Shown piece after piece: positions 25,682-33,910 of a DNA stretch of 64,000 nucleotides; position 1 is the stretch's first letter; every line of letters starts with the position of its first letter. The stretch is from positions 1 to 64,000 of the forward strand of contig CBDVDM010000002.1 in the NCBI GenBank assembly GCA_965372745.1, in the 5' to 3' direction. Both the position numbers and the translations under genes were made by a program. The notes beneath the pieces are model-generated. The model ran no database searches. It was given only the letters and a program-made list of their open reading frames with translations, and had not been told where the DNA came from. The DNA is from VRUG01 sp965372745 (GTDB taxonomy: Bacteria; Planctomycetota; Phycisphaerae; Sedimentisphaerales; Anaerobacaceae).

Positions 25682-26020
25682 ATGAAAATAGCGATTCCGT
25701 TAGTACAGGGAAAATTAAGCCTTCACTTCGGTTATTGTGATCAATTCGCAATCTTCGATATCGATGACAATCTTAAAAAGGTTATAAACAGGGAAGATGC
25801 AACCCCTCCTGCTCATGAGCCAGGAGTATTGCCGCGGTGGTTACATGAAAATAATGTGAATGTGATTATTGCCAGCGGTATGGGTCAGCGGGCACAGCAG
25901 TTGTTTACACAGAATGATATTAAAGTAGTTGTTGGCGCATCATCCGGCACGCCTGAAGAGCTTGTCTCATCATATCTGGAAAACACACTTGAAGCAGGAG
26001 ATAATATCTGCGACCATTGA
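25682..26020 (+). CDS. NifX/MTH1175-like protein 4
   Basis: This 112-aa single-domain protein has MKIAIPLVQGKLSLHFGYCD, FAIFDIDDN, LPRWLHENNVNVIIASGMGQRAQQ and GTPEELV. It is the fourth NifX-like domain of the operon and the most divergent; the usual GNxGPNA loop is replaced by SGMGQRA. AAGGAG stands 9 bases before the ATG. It is probably the last gene of the sigma-54 operon, as the spacing widens after it. Confidence 0.88.
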   Translation: MKIAIPLVQGKLSLHFGYCDQFAIFDIDDNLKKVINREDATPPAHEPGVLPRWLHENNVNVIIASGMGQRAQQLFTQNDIKVVVGASSGTPEELVSSYLENTLEAGDNICDH

Positions 26021-26197
26021 TTATGGTGGATGAAAGAGAAAGATATTTTGTCGATATAGATGGCGAAAGTATCTTGTCGAACACTGTCGCTGTCGTGCTG
26101 TAAATTATTTTGTGCAGACTTTATAATCATTGTTACGATTGCAGGTTAAAATCAGCGATTGGGTTCCGTTTTCGGTGGCTGAAAATAGTTATAATAA

Positions 26198-26791
26198 ATG
26201 GTTACGAATAATAATATGGAGAAATGGGAAACAGCCGATGGGGTGGAATTTTTAAAAAAGATTGGACTCAAATCCGGCCAGACAGTTCTGGATTTCGGCT
26301 GTAGAGTAGGCCATTATACTATTCCAGCATCCAGGGCCGTCGGAAATAAGGGAATAGTTTATGCTGTGGACAAAGAACAACAAGTACTGAATGAGCTGGA
26401 GCAAAAAGTAGTTCACCTGAACTTGAAAAACATAAGAACAATAAACACCTTAGGCCGGATAGAAATAGACTTAGAAAATGACTCTATTGATGTAGTTTTA
26501 TTCTATGATGTCCTCCATTATCATGAAAAAGAAGAAAGAGAAAAGCTGTACGCCGAAGCTTATCGTGTTTTAAAACAAGATGGTCTGTTTTCCGTTTATC
26601 CCAAGCATACTTTGGAAGATGACCCGATAATGGAGTTTCAGGACCTGAGCTTAGGGGAGATTAAGCAGGAGATTCAAAATTCAAATTTTGTTTTTGAGAA
26701 AAAACATTGTGGCCTTATAAGCCACGACGATGGGCTTAACAAAGGTTGTGTTTTAAACTTTAGAAAAATAGGCAGTGTTTTTGATATTTAA
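26198..26791 (+). CDS. Class I SAM-dependent methyltransferase
   Basis: This 197-aa Rossmann methyltransferase has motif I VLDFGCRVGHYTIPASR, the acidic residue in AVDKEQQ and motif IV DVVLFYDVLHY. It resembles the small UbiE-like methyltransferases often found near metal-handling genes in anaerobes. The substrate is unknown. An alternative start is the ATG at 26216; neither has a clear SD. It lies 177 bases after the NifX-like gene and 17 before the permease, so cotranscription with either is possible. Confidence 0.82.
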   Translation: MVTNNNMEKWETADGVEFLKKIGLKSGQTVLDFGCRVGHYTIPASRAVGNKGIVYAVDKEQQVLNELEQKVVHLNLKNIRTINTLGRIEIDLENDSIDVVLFYDVLHYHEKEEREKLYAEAYRVLKQDGLFSVYPKHTLEDDPIMEFQDLSLGEIKQEIQNSNFVFEKKHCGLISHDDGLNKGCVLNFRKIGSVFDI

Positions 26792-26808
26792 ATCCAAAGC
26801 GAAAGAAT

Positions 26809-27678
26809 ATGTATTGGTTATTTTTATCACTGGCAAGCGGTGTTTTAGTAGCTACGAAAAATGTCATCACCAGGAAGCTGGTTTTCCTGACCGACAGGCG
26901 GGTAATTCTCTATTCAAAGTATTTGTTTGTTAGTTTATTCGCTCTGCCGCTAATCTTTTTTACAGGCGTTCCGGAAATCAAGCCTGCCTTCTATTATTCT
27001 ATCCTTGTTGCTTCTGTTATAGATGTTATAGCCGCCTGGTGTTTTCTTAATGCCATTGCTTCGACCCAACTCGCTAAAACATTTCCATTAGTTGCTTTTA
27101 CACCAATTTTTTTGCTTGGGACATCTTTTTTCATATTAGGAGAAACCCCATCAACTCTGGGTTTAGCAGGCATACTGCTGATAGTTTGCGGGGCCTATTT
27201 GTTGAGAGCAGAAAGTATAAAGGTCGGTGTTTTAGAGCCGATTAAGCTTTTGTTAAAAGAAAAAGGTCAGCGATATATGCTTATGGCGGCATTTTTGTTC
27301 AGCTTTCTGGCGGTCTTTTTCAAAAAGGCAATTTTGAATTCATCACCGTTTTTTGCTTTTGGCGTAACACAGTTATTGAGCACTCTGTTTTTAACAGTGC
27401 TTTTTCTCAAGAAAAAAACTCTCGGGGCATTGCTAAGGAAAACGGCGGATAACTTCAAGCTGCTTTTTATTGCAGGCATAGTTGGATTTTTTGCAGGGCT
27501 AACATTATTTGCGGCTTTTCAGTTTGGTCTGGCGTCCTATGTAGTAAGTGTAAAAAGGACAAGCATTTTGTTCACTATTATATTGGGATATATCTTCTTT
27601 AAAGAAGATCATCTTATAAAGAGCTTGATTATTGGCAGCATTATGGTATTGGGGATTTTTCTAATATCTTTGGGTTGA
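26809..27678 (+). CDS. EamA/DMT-family transporter
   Basis: This 289-aa integral membrane protein has about ten hydrophobic helices and the internal EamA duplication (two ~140-aa halves, each ending with a glycine-rich helix such as GLAGILLIVCGAYLL and SLIIGSIMVLGIFLISLG). DMT-superfamily members export or import small metabolites; the substrate is not predictable. Its stop precedes the radical SAM gene start by 8 bases, so the two genes are probably cotranscribed. Confidence 0.88.
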   Translation: MYWLFLSLASGVLVATKNVITRKLVFLTDRRVILYSKYLFVSLFALPLIFFTGVPEIKPAFYYSILVASVIDVIAAWCFLNAIASTQLAKTFPLVAFTPIFLLGTSFFILGETPSTLGLAGILLIVCGAYLLRAESIKVGVLEPIKLLLKEKGQRYMLMAAFLFSFLAVFFKKAILNSSPFFAFGVTQLLSTLFLTVLFLKKKTLGALLRKTADNFKLLFIAGIVGFFAGLTLFAAFQFGLASYVVSVKRTSILFTIILGYIFFKEDHLIKSLIIGSIMVLGIFLISLG

Positions 27679-27686
27679 TTTGCATT

Positions 27687-28634
27687 ATGAAGACAAAAAT
27701 TACAAAAGAGAAAAAACAAGAATATATATTTGGGCCGGTTCCTTCCAGAAGGCTGGGACGTTCACTCGGTGTTGATTTAGTACCATTTAAGACATGTAGT
27801 TATGATTGTATATACTGTCAACTTGGGAGAACAACCAACAAAACAATCAAAAGAAAAGAATGGGTGCCGATTGATGTTGTTACCGAGCAGCTCAAAGCAA
27901 AACTTAGTTCCAAACCAGATTATATAACTTTATCCGGTTCAGGTGAGCCGACGCTTTATTCACGACTTGAAGAACTCATTTCCAGGATTAAAGGTATTAC
28001 TGATATTCCTGTAGCGGTGATTACCAATGGCTCATTATTGTGGCTGCCGGAAGTAAGAAATGCCTTGAAAGCTGCAGATTTGGTTGTTCCATCGCTCGAT
28101 GCAGGAAACAGCCAGATATTTCAATATGTTAACAGGCCTCATAGCGATATAACTTTTAGCAAAATGTTAGATGGATTAGTAAAATTTCGTGATGAATATA
28201 ACGGTAAATACTGGCTTGAGGTTTTTCTTCTGGCTGGTGTAACCACCCCGGAAATGGAAATAAATAGGCTGAAAACCTGTATAAGCTCTATACTTCCCGA
28301 TAAAGTTCAGGTAAATACTGTTACTCGTCCACCTGCCGAAGGCTTTGCCGAACCAGTACCACTAAAGCAATTGCAAACTATAACCGAGAAACTGTACGAG
28401 AAGGCAGAAGTTATTGTTGATTACAGCGATGTTCATAAACAACAGGATTTTTCCGCCCAACGTCAAGATGTTCTGACACTTTTGCAGCGTCGGCCTTGTT
28501 CTGTTGAGGATATTGCAGCAGGTCTCGGCCTTCATCGAAATGAAGTTGTTAAGTATATAGAAGAGTTAAGTTCTGAAGGCAAAATCGAAGCAAAGCCACA
28601 GAATCAACAGCTCTATTATAAAGCTACTATTTAA
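27687..28634 (+). CDS. Radical SAM protein with C-terminal winged-helix-like domain
   Basis: The 315-aa protein begins YIFGPVPSRRLGRSLGVDLVP, followed by the [4Fe-4S]/SAM motif CSYDCIYC and the SAM-binding SGSGEPTLY. This is the PVPSRRLG subgroup common in anaerobes. The last ~65 residues (VLTLLQRRPCSVEDIAAGLG and on) look like a winged helix, so it may also bind nucleic acid or partner proteins. Its substrate is unknown. It often neighbours MTH1175, methyltransferase and TrmO genes, as here. Confidence 0.9.
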   Translation: MKTKITKEKKQEYIFGPVPSRRLGRSLGVDLVPFKTCSYDCIYCQLGRTTNKTIKRKEWVPIDVVTEQLKAKLSSKPDYITLSGSGEPTLYSRLEELISRIKGITDIPVAVITNGSLLWLPEVRNALKAADLVVPSLDAGNSQIFQYVNRPHSDITFSKMLDGLVKFRDEYNGKYWLEVFLLAGVTTPEMEINRLKTCISSILPDKVQVNTVTRPPAEGFAEPVPLKQLQTITEKLYEKAEVIVDYSDVHKQQDFSAQRQDVLTLLQRRPCSVEDIAAGLGLHRNEVVKYIEELSSEGKIEAKPQNQQLYYKATI

Positions 28635-28655
28635 TAATAACTCAAGGAATATGAC

Positions 28656-29258
28656 ATGAAAATAATAGGAGTCAATTGTAGCCCGCGTAAAGGTCAAACA
28701 ACTCAAAAAAGCTTAGAGGTTTGCCTCAAGGCAGTTCACAATGAGTCGGGCGATATTAAGACTGATATTATTGAACTTGCTGATTTAGATGTTCGTGGGT
28801 GTTTGGGTTGTGGTTACTGTAAAAAACAGCTTAAATGCAAACAGGAAGATGATTTTAATTCATTAATTCCTGTTCTCTGCGATGAGGAAGTTGCAGGGAT
28901 TATAATAGCAACTCCAGTTTATCTTGGTACGATGACGTCACAGTGTAAGGCTTTTCTGGATAGAACGGTTGTGTTGGCGCGCAATGGTTCTCTTTTACGC
29001 AATAAAGTCGGAGGTGTTCTGGCCGTAGGCGGTGTGCGTAACGGAGGCCAGGAACTTACTATACAAGCGATTCAGGCAACAATGCTCTGTCATGATATGG
29101 TATGTGTCGGTGGTGGCACCAAGGCTGCACATTTTGGAGCGTCCTTAGTGAGCAATGAGCAAAAGGGTATTGAATGTGATGAGATAGGACTCGAAACCGC
29201 AAGGGATATTGGCCGTAGAGTTACTGGGTTGGCAATGTCACTCAATCACTCAAAATAA
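28656..29258 (+). CDS. Flavodoxin-fold NAD(P)H-dependent oxidoreductase (iron-sulfur flavoprotein-like)
   Basis: The 200-aa protein has the FMN-binding VNCSPRKGQTTQKSL loop, ATPVYLGTMTSQCKAFLDR and GGVRNGGQELTI. A compact CLGCGYCKKQLKC motif (CxxCxxC...C) matches iron-sulfur flavoproteins, which carry a [4Fe-4S] cluster beside FMN. It probably transfers electrons, for example to oxygen or peroxide, under anaerobic metabolism. AAGGA precedes the ATG. Confidence 0.88.
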   Translation: MKIIGVNCSPRKGQTTQKSLEVCLKAVHNESGDIKTDIIELADLDVRGCLGCGYCKKQLKCKQEDDFNSLIPVLCDEEVAGIIIATPVYLGTMTSQCKAFLDRTVVLARNGSLLRNKVGGVLAVGGVRNGGQELTIQAIQATMLCHDMVCVGGGTKAAHFGASLVSNEQKGIECDEIGLETARDIGRRVTGLAMSLNHSK

Positions 29259-29289
29259 GTATGATTTAAATAATGTTTTGGAGAACTCA

Positions 29290-29772
29290 ATGGATAAAAA
29301 AATCACGATGAGTTCTATTGGCATCATACATTCGCCGTATAAGCAAGTTAAAGATATGCCAATTCAGGGTAAGTTTAAGCCTGGTGTCAATGCGAAGATT
29401 GAATTAAAAGAGGAATATAGTGCTGGCCTTAAGGATTTAGACGGCTTTAGTCATGCTATTATAATTTATTATTTTCATAAGTCGGAGAAAATAGAAATCG
29501 AAGGAAAGCCATTTTTGGAAAATGACAAGCACGGTATATTCGCCATAAGAAGTCCACATCGGCCCAACCACATTGGCTTATCCGTTGTAAAAATCGAGAA
29601 AATTGAGGGCAACAAATTACATTTCAGCGAAGTTGACGTTTTAGATAGCACACCGGTATTGGATATAAAACCATACGTTAGGCAGTTTGATGTCCGAGAT
29701 AACACTGTTTCCGGCTGGATAGATAAACACTTCCAGAGCACCGCTCTGCCGGACAAAACTATTTTGAAGTAA
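29290..29772 (+). CDS. trmO: tRNA (t6A37) N6-methyltransferase TrmO
   Basis: The 160-aa UPF0066 beta-barrel protein has SIGIIHSPYKQ, GFSHAIIIYYFHKS, FAIRSPHRPNHIGLSVVKI and VDVLDSTPVLDIKPY, the conserved TrmO motifs including the SAM-binding RSPHRPN. It methylates N6-threonylcarbamoyladenosine at position 37 of tRNA-Thr. GGAG lies 7 bases before ATG 29290; the longer ORF from 29209 overlaps the previous gene and was rejected. The organism also encodes MtaB (60883-62247), acting on the same nucleoside. Confidence 0.92.
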   Translation: MDKKITMSSIGIIHSPYKQVKDMPIQGKFKPGVNAKIELKEEYSAGLKDLDGFSHAIIIYYFHKSEKIEIEGKPFLENDKHGIFAIRSPHRPNHIGLSVVKIEKIEGNKLHFSEVDVLDSTPVLDIKPYVRQFDVRDNTVSGWIDKHFQSTALPDKTILK

Positions 29773-29805
29773 CATAATACACAACAAAGCAGAGGAGGCA
29801 TTAGT

Positions 29806-30999
29806 ATGGCACAATTGCCAGACGAAGTAAAAAAAGCAATATCAAAACAGGAAATTTTTCCCGTAGCAACATGCAATCAAGACCGAAGTCCAAATGTTGT
29901 ATACATTAAATATTTGAAGGTTATCGATGACCAAACGGTTCTTATCGCAGATAACTTTCTTAATAAAACACGTGACAATATTTTGAGCAATGGCAATATC
30001 GCTTTTGTTGTGCGCGATGAGGAAAAAGGTTCTTTTCAGATAAAAGGCACTGCCGAAATACTAACAGAAGGAGATATGTTTGACGAAGTTCAGAAATGGG
30101 TTCCGGATAAGCTGCCAAGAGTCGCGGCTGTCGTAATGCATATAGAGGAAATATATAATGGAGCAATTCTTATGAATCCGGATATTCGTATAACAACGTT
30201 GGTTGAGAATACTGCGTCCGACCCAAAATTATTGGCAGAGCACGGCCTGTCGTTCTGGATTGAATATGGTGACAAGAAAATCCTTTTCGATACAGGCCAA
30301 AGTAACATTCTTATTCAGAACGCAAAGACACTCGGTATTAATTTATCCGAGGCTGACGCTATTATATTAAGTCACGGCCATTATGACCATACCGGTGGTC
30401 TGGCTGCTGTGCTTGATATTGCTGCCAAAGCAAAGATTTATTTGCACCCTGCGGCAATCGAACCGAAGTTTAGTCGAAAAGCCTCTGGGGCAGAATCAAT
30501 TGGTATGCCTGAAGATGCAAAAAAGGTTATTCGAGACCGTGAAGTTATCTGGACGGAAACACCGACCCAAATTTTTCCCGGAGTTATAGTAACCGGGCAA
30601 GTGCCGCGTATCAATAACTTTGAGGATGTCGGCGGCGCTTTCTTTCTTGATGAGAGTTGCCGAAAACCTGACGAACTGTTGGATGACCAGACTTTGTTTA
30701 TCGAAACAGCGAAGGGATTGGTTATTATTTTTGGTTGTGCCCATGCCGGCGTAGTTAATACCCTGCATCTTATCGCAGATTTAAGTGGGAAAAAGCAGTT
30801 TTATGCTGTACTGGGCGGGATGCACCTTTTACGGGCATCCGAAGAACGAATTGAACGAACGGAAACTGTTTTTCGCCAATACAACCTGCAAAGAATAGGC
30901 CCGGCACATTGCACTGGCGGTAAAGCCGTCGAAAAATTCAAGAGCGCTTTTCCTGACCGGTATTTTACATGTTCTGTGGGTACGCGGATTGTTTTATAA
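29806..30999 (+). CDS. Fusion of PNPOx-like FMN-binding domain and metallo-beta-lactamase domain
   Basis: Of 397 aa, residues ~1-125 form a pyridoxamine-5'-phosphate-oxidase-like split barrel (FPVATCNQDRSPNVVYIKYL, DNILSNGNIAFVVRD, SFQIKGTAEIL). Residues ~130-397 form an MBL-fold hydrolase of the dihydropteroate-synthase-like subgroup, with metal motif SHGHYDH (His190, His192, Asp194, His195), FGCAHAGVVN, LGGMHLL and IGPAHCTGGKA. Joining a flavin-binding barrel to an MBL domain in one chain suggests a redox enzyme analogous to flavodiiron proteins, but this is inference. GAGGAGG precedes the ATG. Confidence 0.87.
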   Translation: MAQLPDEVKKAISKQEIFPVATCNQDRSPNVVYIKYLKVIDDQTVLIADNFLNKTRDNILSNGNIAFVVRDEEKGSFQIKGTAEILTEGDMFDEVQKWVPDKLPRVAAVVMHIEEIYNGAILMNPDIRITTLVENTASDPKLLAEHGLSFWIEYGDKKILFDTGQSNILIQNAKTLGINLSEADAIILSHGHYDHTGGLAAVLDIAAKAKIYLHPAAIEPKFSRKASGAESIGMPEDAKKVIRDREVIWTETPTQIFPGVIVTGQVPRINNFEDVGGAFFLDESCRKPDELLDDQTLFIETAKGLVIIFGCAHAGVVNTLHLIADLSGKKQFYAVLGGMHLLRASEERIERTETVFRQYNLQRIGPAHCTGGKAVEKFKSAFPDRYFTCSVGTRIVL

Positions 31000-31024
31000 A
31001 GTTAGGTGTCGGTGCTGAGTTATT

Positions 31025-31055
31025 AAAAAAGCCGCTTTTCCGAAGCGGCCTTTTT
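31025..31055. terminator. Bidirectional terminator between convergent genes
   Basis: GCCGCTT (31031-31037) and AAGCGGC (31043-31049) form a stem with TTTTT on the plus side and AAAAAA before it, giving a U-run on both strands. It would end both the 29806-30999 transcript and the minus-strand sigma operon. Confidence 0.85.
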
Positions 31056-31093
31056 AAGACTTTTCTTAAGTCTTGTTTCAGGAGTAACGAAGA

Positions 31094-32134
31094 TTACGGC
31101 GCTAAAAAGGCATCACTTTCACACCTGGGCAGTTCCGTTCCTTTATAGACATAAGTATCTTGTAGCGTAAAGATATCGTCGGCGGTAATGTCCTCTGTTC
31201 GTTTTTTCCGGAATTCAACACTGCCGTCACTGAACAATACGTTTTGGCCTCTGCGATTATGGTTCGCGCTGTTTAGCTTTAAAAGCTTTTCGCTAAGCTG
31301 CAATTTAAGTGGAGAAGAAAAATCACGCGGCAGTCTTTCGAACAGCGGATTTAAATCCGACATTAGGACCTTTCGTCCTGTAGTATTTTTGTGCATTGCT
31401 TTTTTGTCACAGCTGATAACGCGGAAGCTGTAAGTTACATAGCGGCGGTTAGGGAAGTCGTTATAGTATTTGGCTTTTGCCGGGTCGAATTTCAGGATGC
31501 GGCCTTGCCGTTTTCCGGGACAGACAAAATCAGCGGTATTGACATAGCCTTCTTTTGCTAACAGCCAGATGTTGCGTGTATTGGAATGGTTTTCGGTGCC
31601 CTGGTAGCCTACCTTCCACCAGGGCTGACCATCGGCACGTGCGACCATTGGCATATTGCCGTCGTGGTCAGCTTTATAGTTTGCTAATCCGGCTGCCACA
31701 CGTGAAAGCTGCATCTGGCATTGTTTTTCCCACGACTTTGAACGGGCATAGCGCATCGACGGAAAATATGCGCTTGTCAGTATGAGAATAATCGCTGCTG
31801 CAGCTGCCAGTTGAGTTAAATTACGGAGGAAAATTGTTGTCGGTCTTGTTTTTTCTTTTACCTGCTCGGCGGCGAGCAGATGCTCGAGGCCTTTCTGGCT
31901 TGAGCGGGCAAGCTCATTAACTTTTTCGATTGTTTGCCTGGCCAGGTAGTCCGGACATTCGTCAACTTCGCAAGTATCAAGAACACCCAATGATGCTTTT
32001 AGTTGTTTTGCAAGTTTTGCTGCCTGTGGATTTGAAAAGATAAGTTCTTTAGCCTCTGCTGACTGGCTTTCGTCTGTGATACCTATACAGTAATCAAAAA
32101 TGAGATTCTTTTGTTCGTTTGTCAACTGCTTCAT
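31094..32134 (-). CDS. Membrane anti-sigma factor-like protein with prepilin-like C-terminal domain
   Basis: This 346-aa protein has a cytoplasmic helical N-terminus (~1-100) typical in position of an anti-sigma domain, one transmembrane helix (~108-128, LAAAAAIILILTSAYFPSM), and an extracytoplasmic domain with CQMQLSRVAAGLANYKADHDGNMP and ANHNRRGQNVLFSDGSVEF. The latter is the prepilin/DUF1559-like His...DG signature of planctomycetes. Its start overlaps the sigma gene stop (TAAATG), so the pair is translationally coupled. It probably holds the sigma factor at the membrane until an outside signal arrives. Confidence 0.8.
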   Translation of the reverse strand: MKQLTNEQKNLIFDYCIGITDESQSAEAKELIFSNPQAAKLAKQLKASLGVLDTCEVDECPDYLARQTIEKVNELARSSQKGLEHLLAAEQVKEKTRPTTIFLRNLTQLAAAAAIILILTSAYFPSMRYARSKSWEKQCQMQLSRVAAGLANYKADHDGNMPMVARADGQPWWKVGYQGTENHSNTRNIWLLAKEGYVNTADFVCPGKRQGRILKFDPAKAKYYNDFPNRRYVTYSFRVISCDKKAMHKNTTGRKVLMSDLNPLFERLPRDFSSPLKLQLSEKLLKLNSANHNRRGQNVLFSDGSVEFRKKRTEDITADDIFTLQDTYVYKGTELPRCESDAFLAP

Positions 32135-32743
32135 TTAAGTTTCCCTGCTCTTCGCTGCCGCCTTCCATTCTTTAGCAAATCTTCCTACTGCCGAATGGAG
32201 CCTGCTTTTAACCGTTCCAATAGGTATACTGAGAGTCTCGGTCATTTGTTTGTAAGAAAATTTGTGAAAATAGGCCAAAATCAGTATTTCTCTCAGGTTT
32301 TCAGGCATATTTGCGATGATTTTTCGGACCTTGCCGGCGGTTTCGTTGTCAATAAGCTGTTCGTAAGGCATTTCATCGGTAGAAGTTAAGGTATTCAGGA
32401 CATCACCGAATGACATTTCATCGGAATCTGCAATAGTTCCGATGGAAATAGCTGCTGTTCTTTTCCTTTTTCTAAGTGCATCTTTTGCCTTATTGGCAGC
32501 GATAGTGAACAGCCATGGTCTAAGCGGTCTGCTCGTGTCGAAGCTGTCGCGGCTGTTAAAAAGCTGGATAAAGGTCTCCTGGAAGACGTCGTCGATAAGG
32601 TCTTTCTGGTTGATAAAGCGATGCAGAAATGCGTAGAGACCGTTTTTGTAGCGGTTTACAATTTCGCTGAATGCTGCCCCATCGCCATCGGAATATCGAG
32701 CCAATAATTCAGCATCTGTCGGGTTGTCAGGGTTTTGTTTCAT
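32135..32743 (-). CDS. ECF-family RNA polymerase sigma factor
   Basis: The 202-aa protein has sigma region 2 (FSEIVNRYKNGLYAFLHRFI, DDVFQETFIQLFNS, RPLRPWLFTIAANKAKDALR) and region 4 (MPENLREILILAYFHKFSYK, IPIGTVKSRLHSAV), an ECF01/RpoE-like layout. It is followed without a gap by the membrane anti-sigma gene. A housekeeping-type promoter (TTGCCT, 18 nt, TATAAT; plus-strand 32794-32799 and 32770-32775) lies upstream. Its target promoters are not identifiable here. Confidence 0.93.
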   Translation of the reverse strand: MKQNPDNPTDAELLARYSDGDGAAFSEIVNRYKNGLYAFLHRFINQKDLIDDVFQETFIQLFNSRDSFDTSRPLRPWLFTIAANKAKDALRKRKRTAAISIGTIADSDEMSFGDVLNTLTSTDEMPYEQLIDNETAGKVRKIIANMPENLREILILAYFHKFSYKQMTETLSIPIGTVKSRLHSAVGRFAKEWKAAAKSRET

Positions 32744-32769
32744 TTAATGGTTTTCCAGTTGACACTGTA

Positions 32770-32799
32770 ATTATAGTATAATTCAGGATTTACAGGCAA
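32770..32799 (-). promoter_or_regulatory. Promoter of the ECF sigma/anti-sigma operon
   Basis: On the minus strand TTGCCT and TATAAT are separated by 18 bases, with the -10 about 27 bases before the sigma gene start. Confidence 0.5.
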
Positions 32800-32841
32800 A
32801 CAAAAACTTTTTGTACAAACCACGCTAATTTAATCAGCTTT

Positions 32842-33804
32842 TCAGGACATGTTTTCAAGACAGATTTTTGCGTTACGTTTTAGTTTTTCCAGCCCTGTAC
32901 GATAGATGGGTGAATCGCTAAATCTTTCTTTGAATTCATCTTCGTTCATTTTCAAAATGTCATTTAGGTTCAGTCCGGCTCTTTCTGGATAGAATTTGAA
33001 TTCTTTATTTTTGTAAACGGGCGCATTTTCGTAATAAGGACATACAATCACGCATCTGTCACAGCCGAAAATTCTACCGCCAATTTTTTCAGACAACTCT
33101 TCGGGAATGTCACCTGCATGTTCGATAGTCAGATAGCTGATACATTTATTTGCATTGAAATTGCCGTCGGATTGCAATGCACCGGTAGGGCAGGCCTTGA
33201 TACATCTATCACAGCCGTAGCACGGGTGAGACTCCTGGCTATAGTCAGAGTGACGATTTGGTTTGTCGTTTTCCAATTTTAAGTCGGTGATGATTTCACC
33301 GAGCAGGATTTGCGGGCCAAGTGCCGGGTTAATCAGCATACGGTTTTTTCCGATAAAGCCCAGACCTGCTTTTTCAGCCAGGCTACGCTCGGCTAAAGGT
33401 ACTGAATCGACACAGAATTTAAAAGCAGGTTTCGTCTCTGCCGAATCGGTAATGAAATCAGCTAACTTGCGCAGCATACCTTTAATGAAGGTATGATAGT
33501 CTTCATACTGAGCGTAGGCGGCGACTCTGCCGGCTGGTTCATTCGTATCGGAAGCTTTTGAAAGGGGCGGTTTGTAATTTAGGCCGGTGACAATTATCGA
33601 TTTTGCGTTTGGTAAAAGCTTGCCGGGGTCGAAGCGTTTATCGAGGTTTTTGTGCAGATAATTCATCTCCGCTGCAAAACCTGCTTTTAGCCATTTCTGG
33701 TAATAACCTTCGTGACCGGTGCCTATTAGCGACCCATCCGTTACACCGACAAGGTCGAAACCTAATTGAATTGCTTTTTGTTTTATTTTTTCGGTTAAGG
33801 TCAT
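32842..33804 (-). CDS. queG: Epoxyqueuosine reductase QueG
   Basis: The 320-aa cobalamin/[4Fe-4S] enzyme performs the last step of queuosine tRNA modification. It shows AIQLGFDLVGV, DSVPLAERSLAEKAGLGFIGKN, and two ferredoxin-type clusters in CYGCDRCIKACPTGAL and FGCDRCVIVCPYY, the standard QueG layout. The start at 33804 was chosen because a good promoter (33814-33842) lies upstream of it but inside the longer ORF that begins at 33864. The leader would then be only a few bases. It is divergent from mtnP. Confidence 0.93.
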   Translation of the reverse strand: MTLTEKIKQKAIQLGFDLVGVTDGSLIGTGHEGYYQKWLKAGFAAEMNYLHKNLDKRFDPGKLLPNAKSIIVTGLNYKPPLSKASDTNEPAGRVAAYAQYEDYHTFIKGMLRKLADFITDSAETKPAFKFCVDSVPLAERSLAEKAGLGFIGKNRMLINPALGPQILLGEIITDLKLENDKPNRHSDYSQESHPCYGCDRCIKACPTGALQSDGNFNANKCISYLTIEHAGDIPEELSEKIGGRIFGCDRCVIVCPYYENAPVYKNKEFKFYPERAGLNLNDILKMNEDEFKERFSDSPIYRTGLEKLKRNAKICLENMS

Positions 33805-33813
33805 ATCAGCTAA

Positions 33814-33842
33814 ATTATACAAAAATGCCGCTACAAGTACAA
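33814..33842 (-). promoter_or_regulatory. queG promoter, near-leaderless
   Basis: On the minus strand TTGTAC (33842-33837) and TATAAT (33819-33814) have a 17-base spacer. The -10 ends 9 bases before the queG ATG, so transcription would begin at or within about 3 bases of the start codon. No SD is present, which is consistent. Confidence 0.6.
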
Positions 33843-33847
33843 AATAG

Positions 33848-33876
33848 TTGTAATGAAAATACAAAGAAGATACTAT
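33848..33876 (+). promoter_or_regulatory. Probable mtnP promoter
   Basis: TTGTAA (33848-33853) and TACTAT (33871-33876) are separated by 17 bases, about 35 bases before the mtnP ATG. It is back-to-back with the queG promoter. Confidence 0.35.
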
Positions 33877-33910
33877 AACGGGCGATTTTTAAGTGCAGGA
33901 TATACGATAA

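Noticed and set aside
26023..26103. 26-codon ORF ending SNTVAVVL, resembling the FN3-like C-terminus
   Set aside because: The match is only about eight residues, the strand is opposite to the other copies, and there is no flanking similarity; it may be chance.
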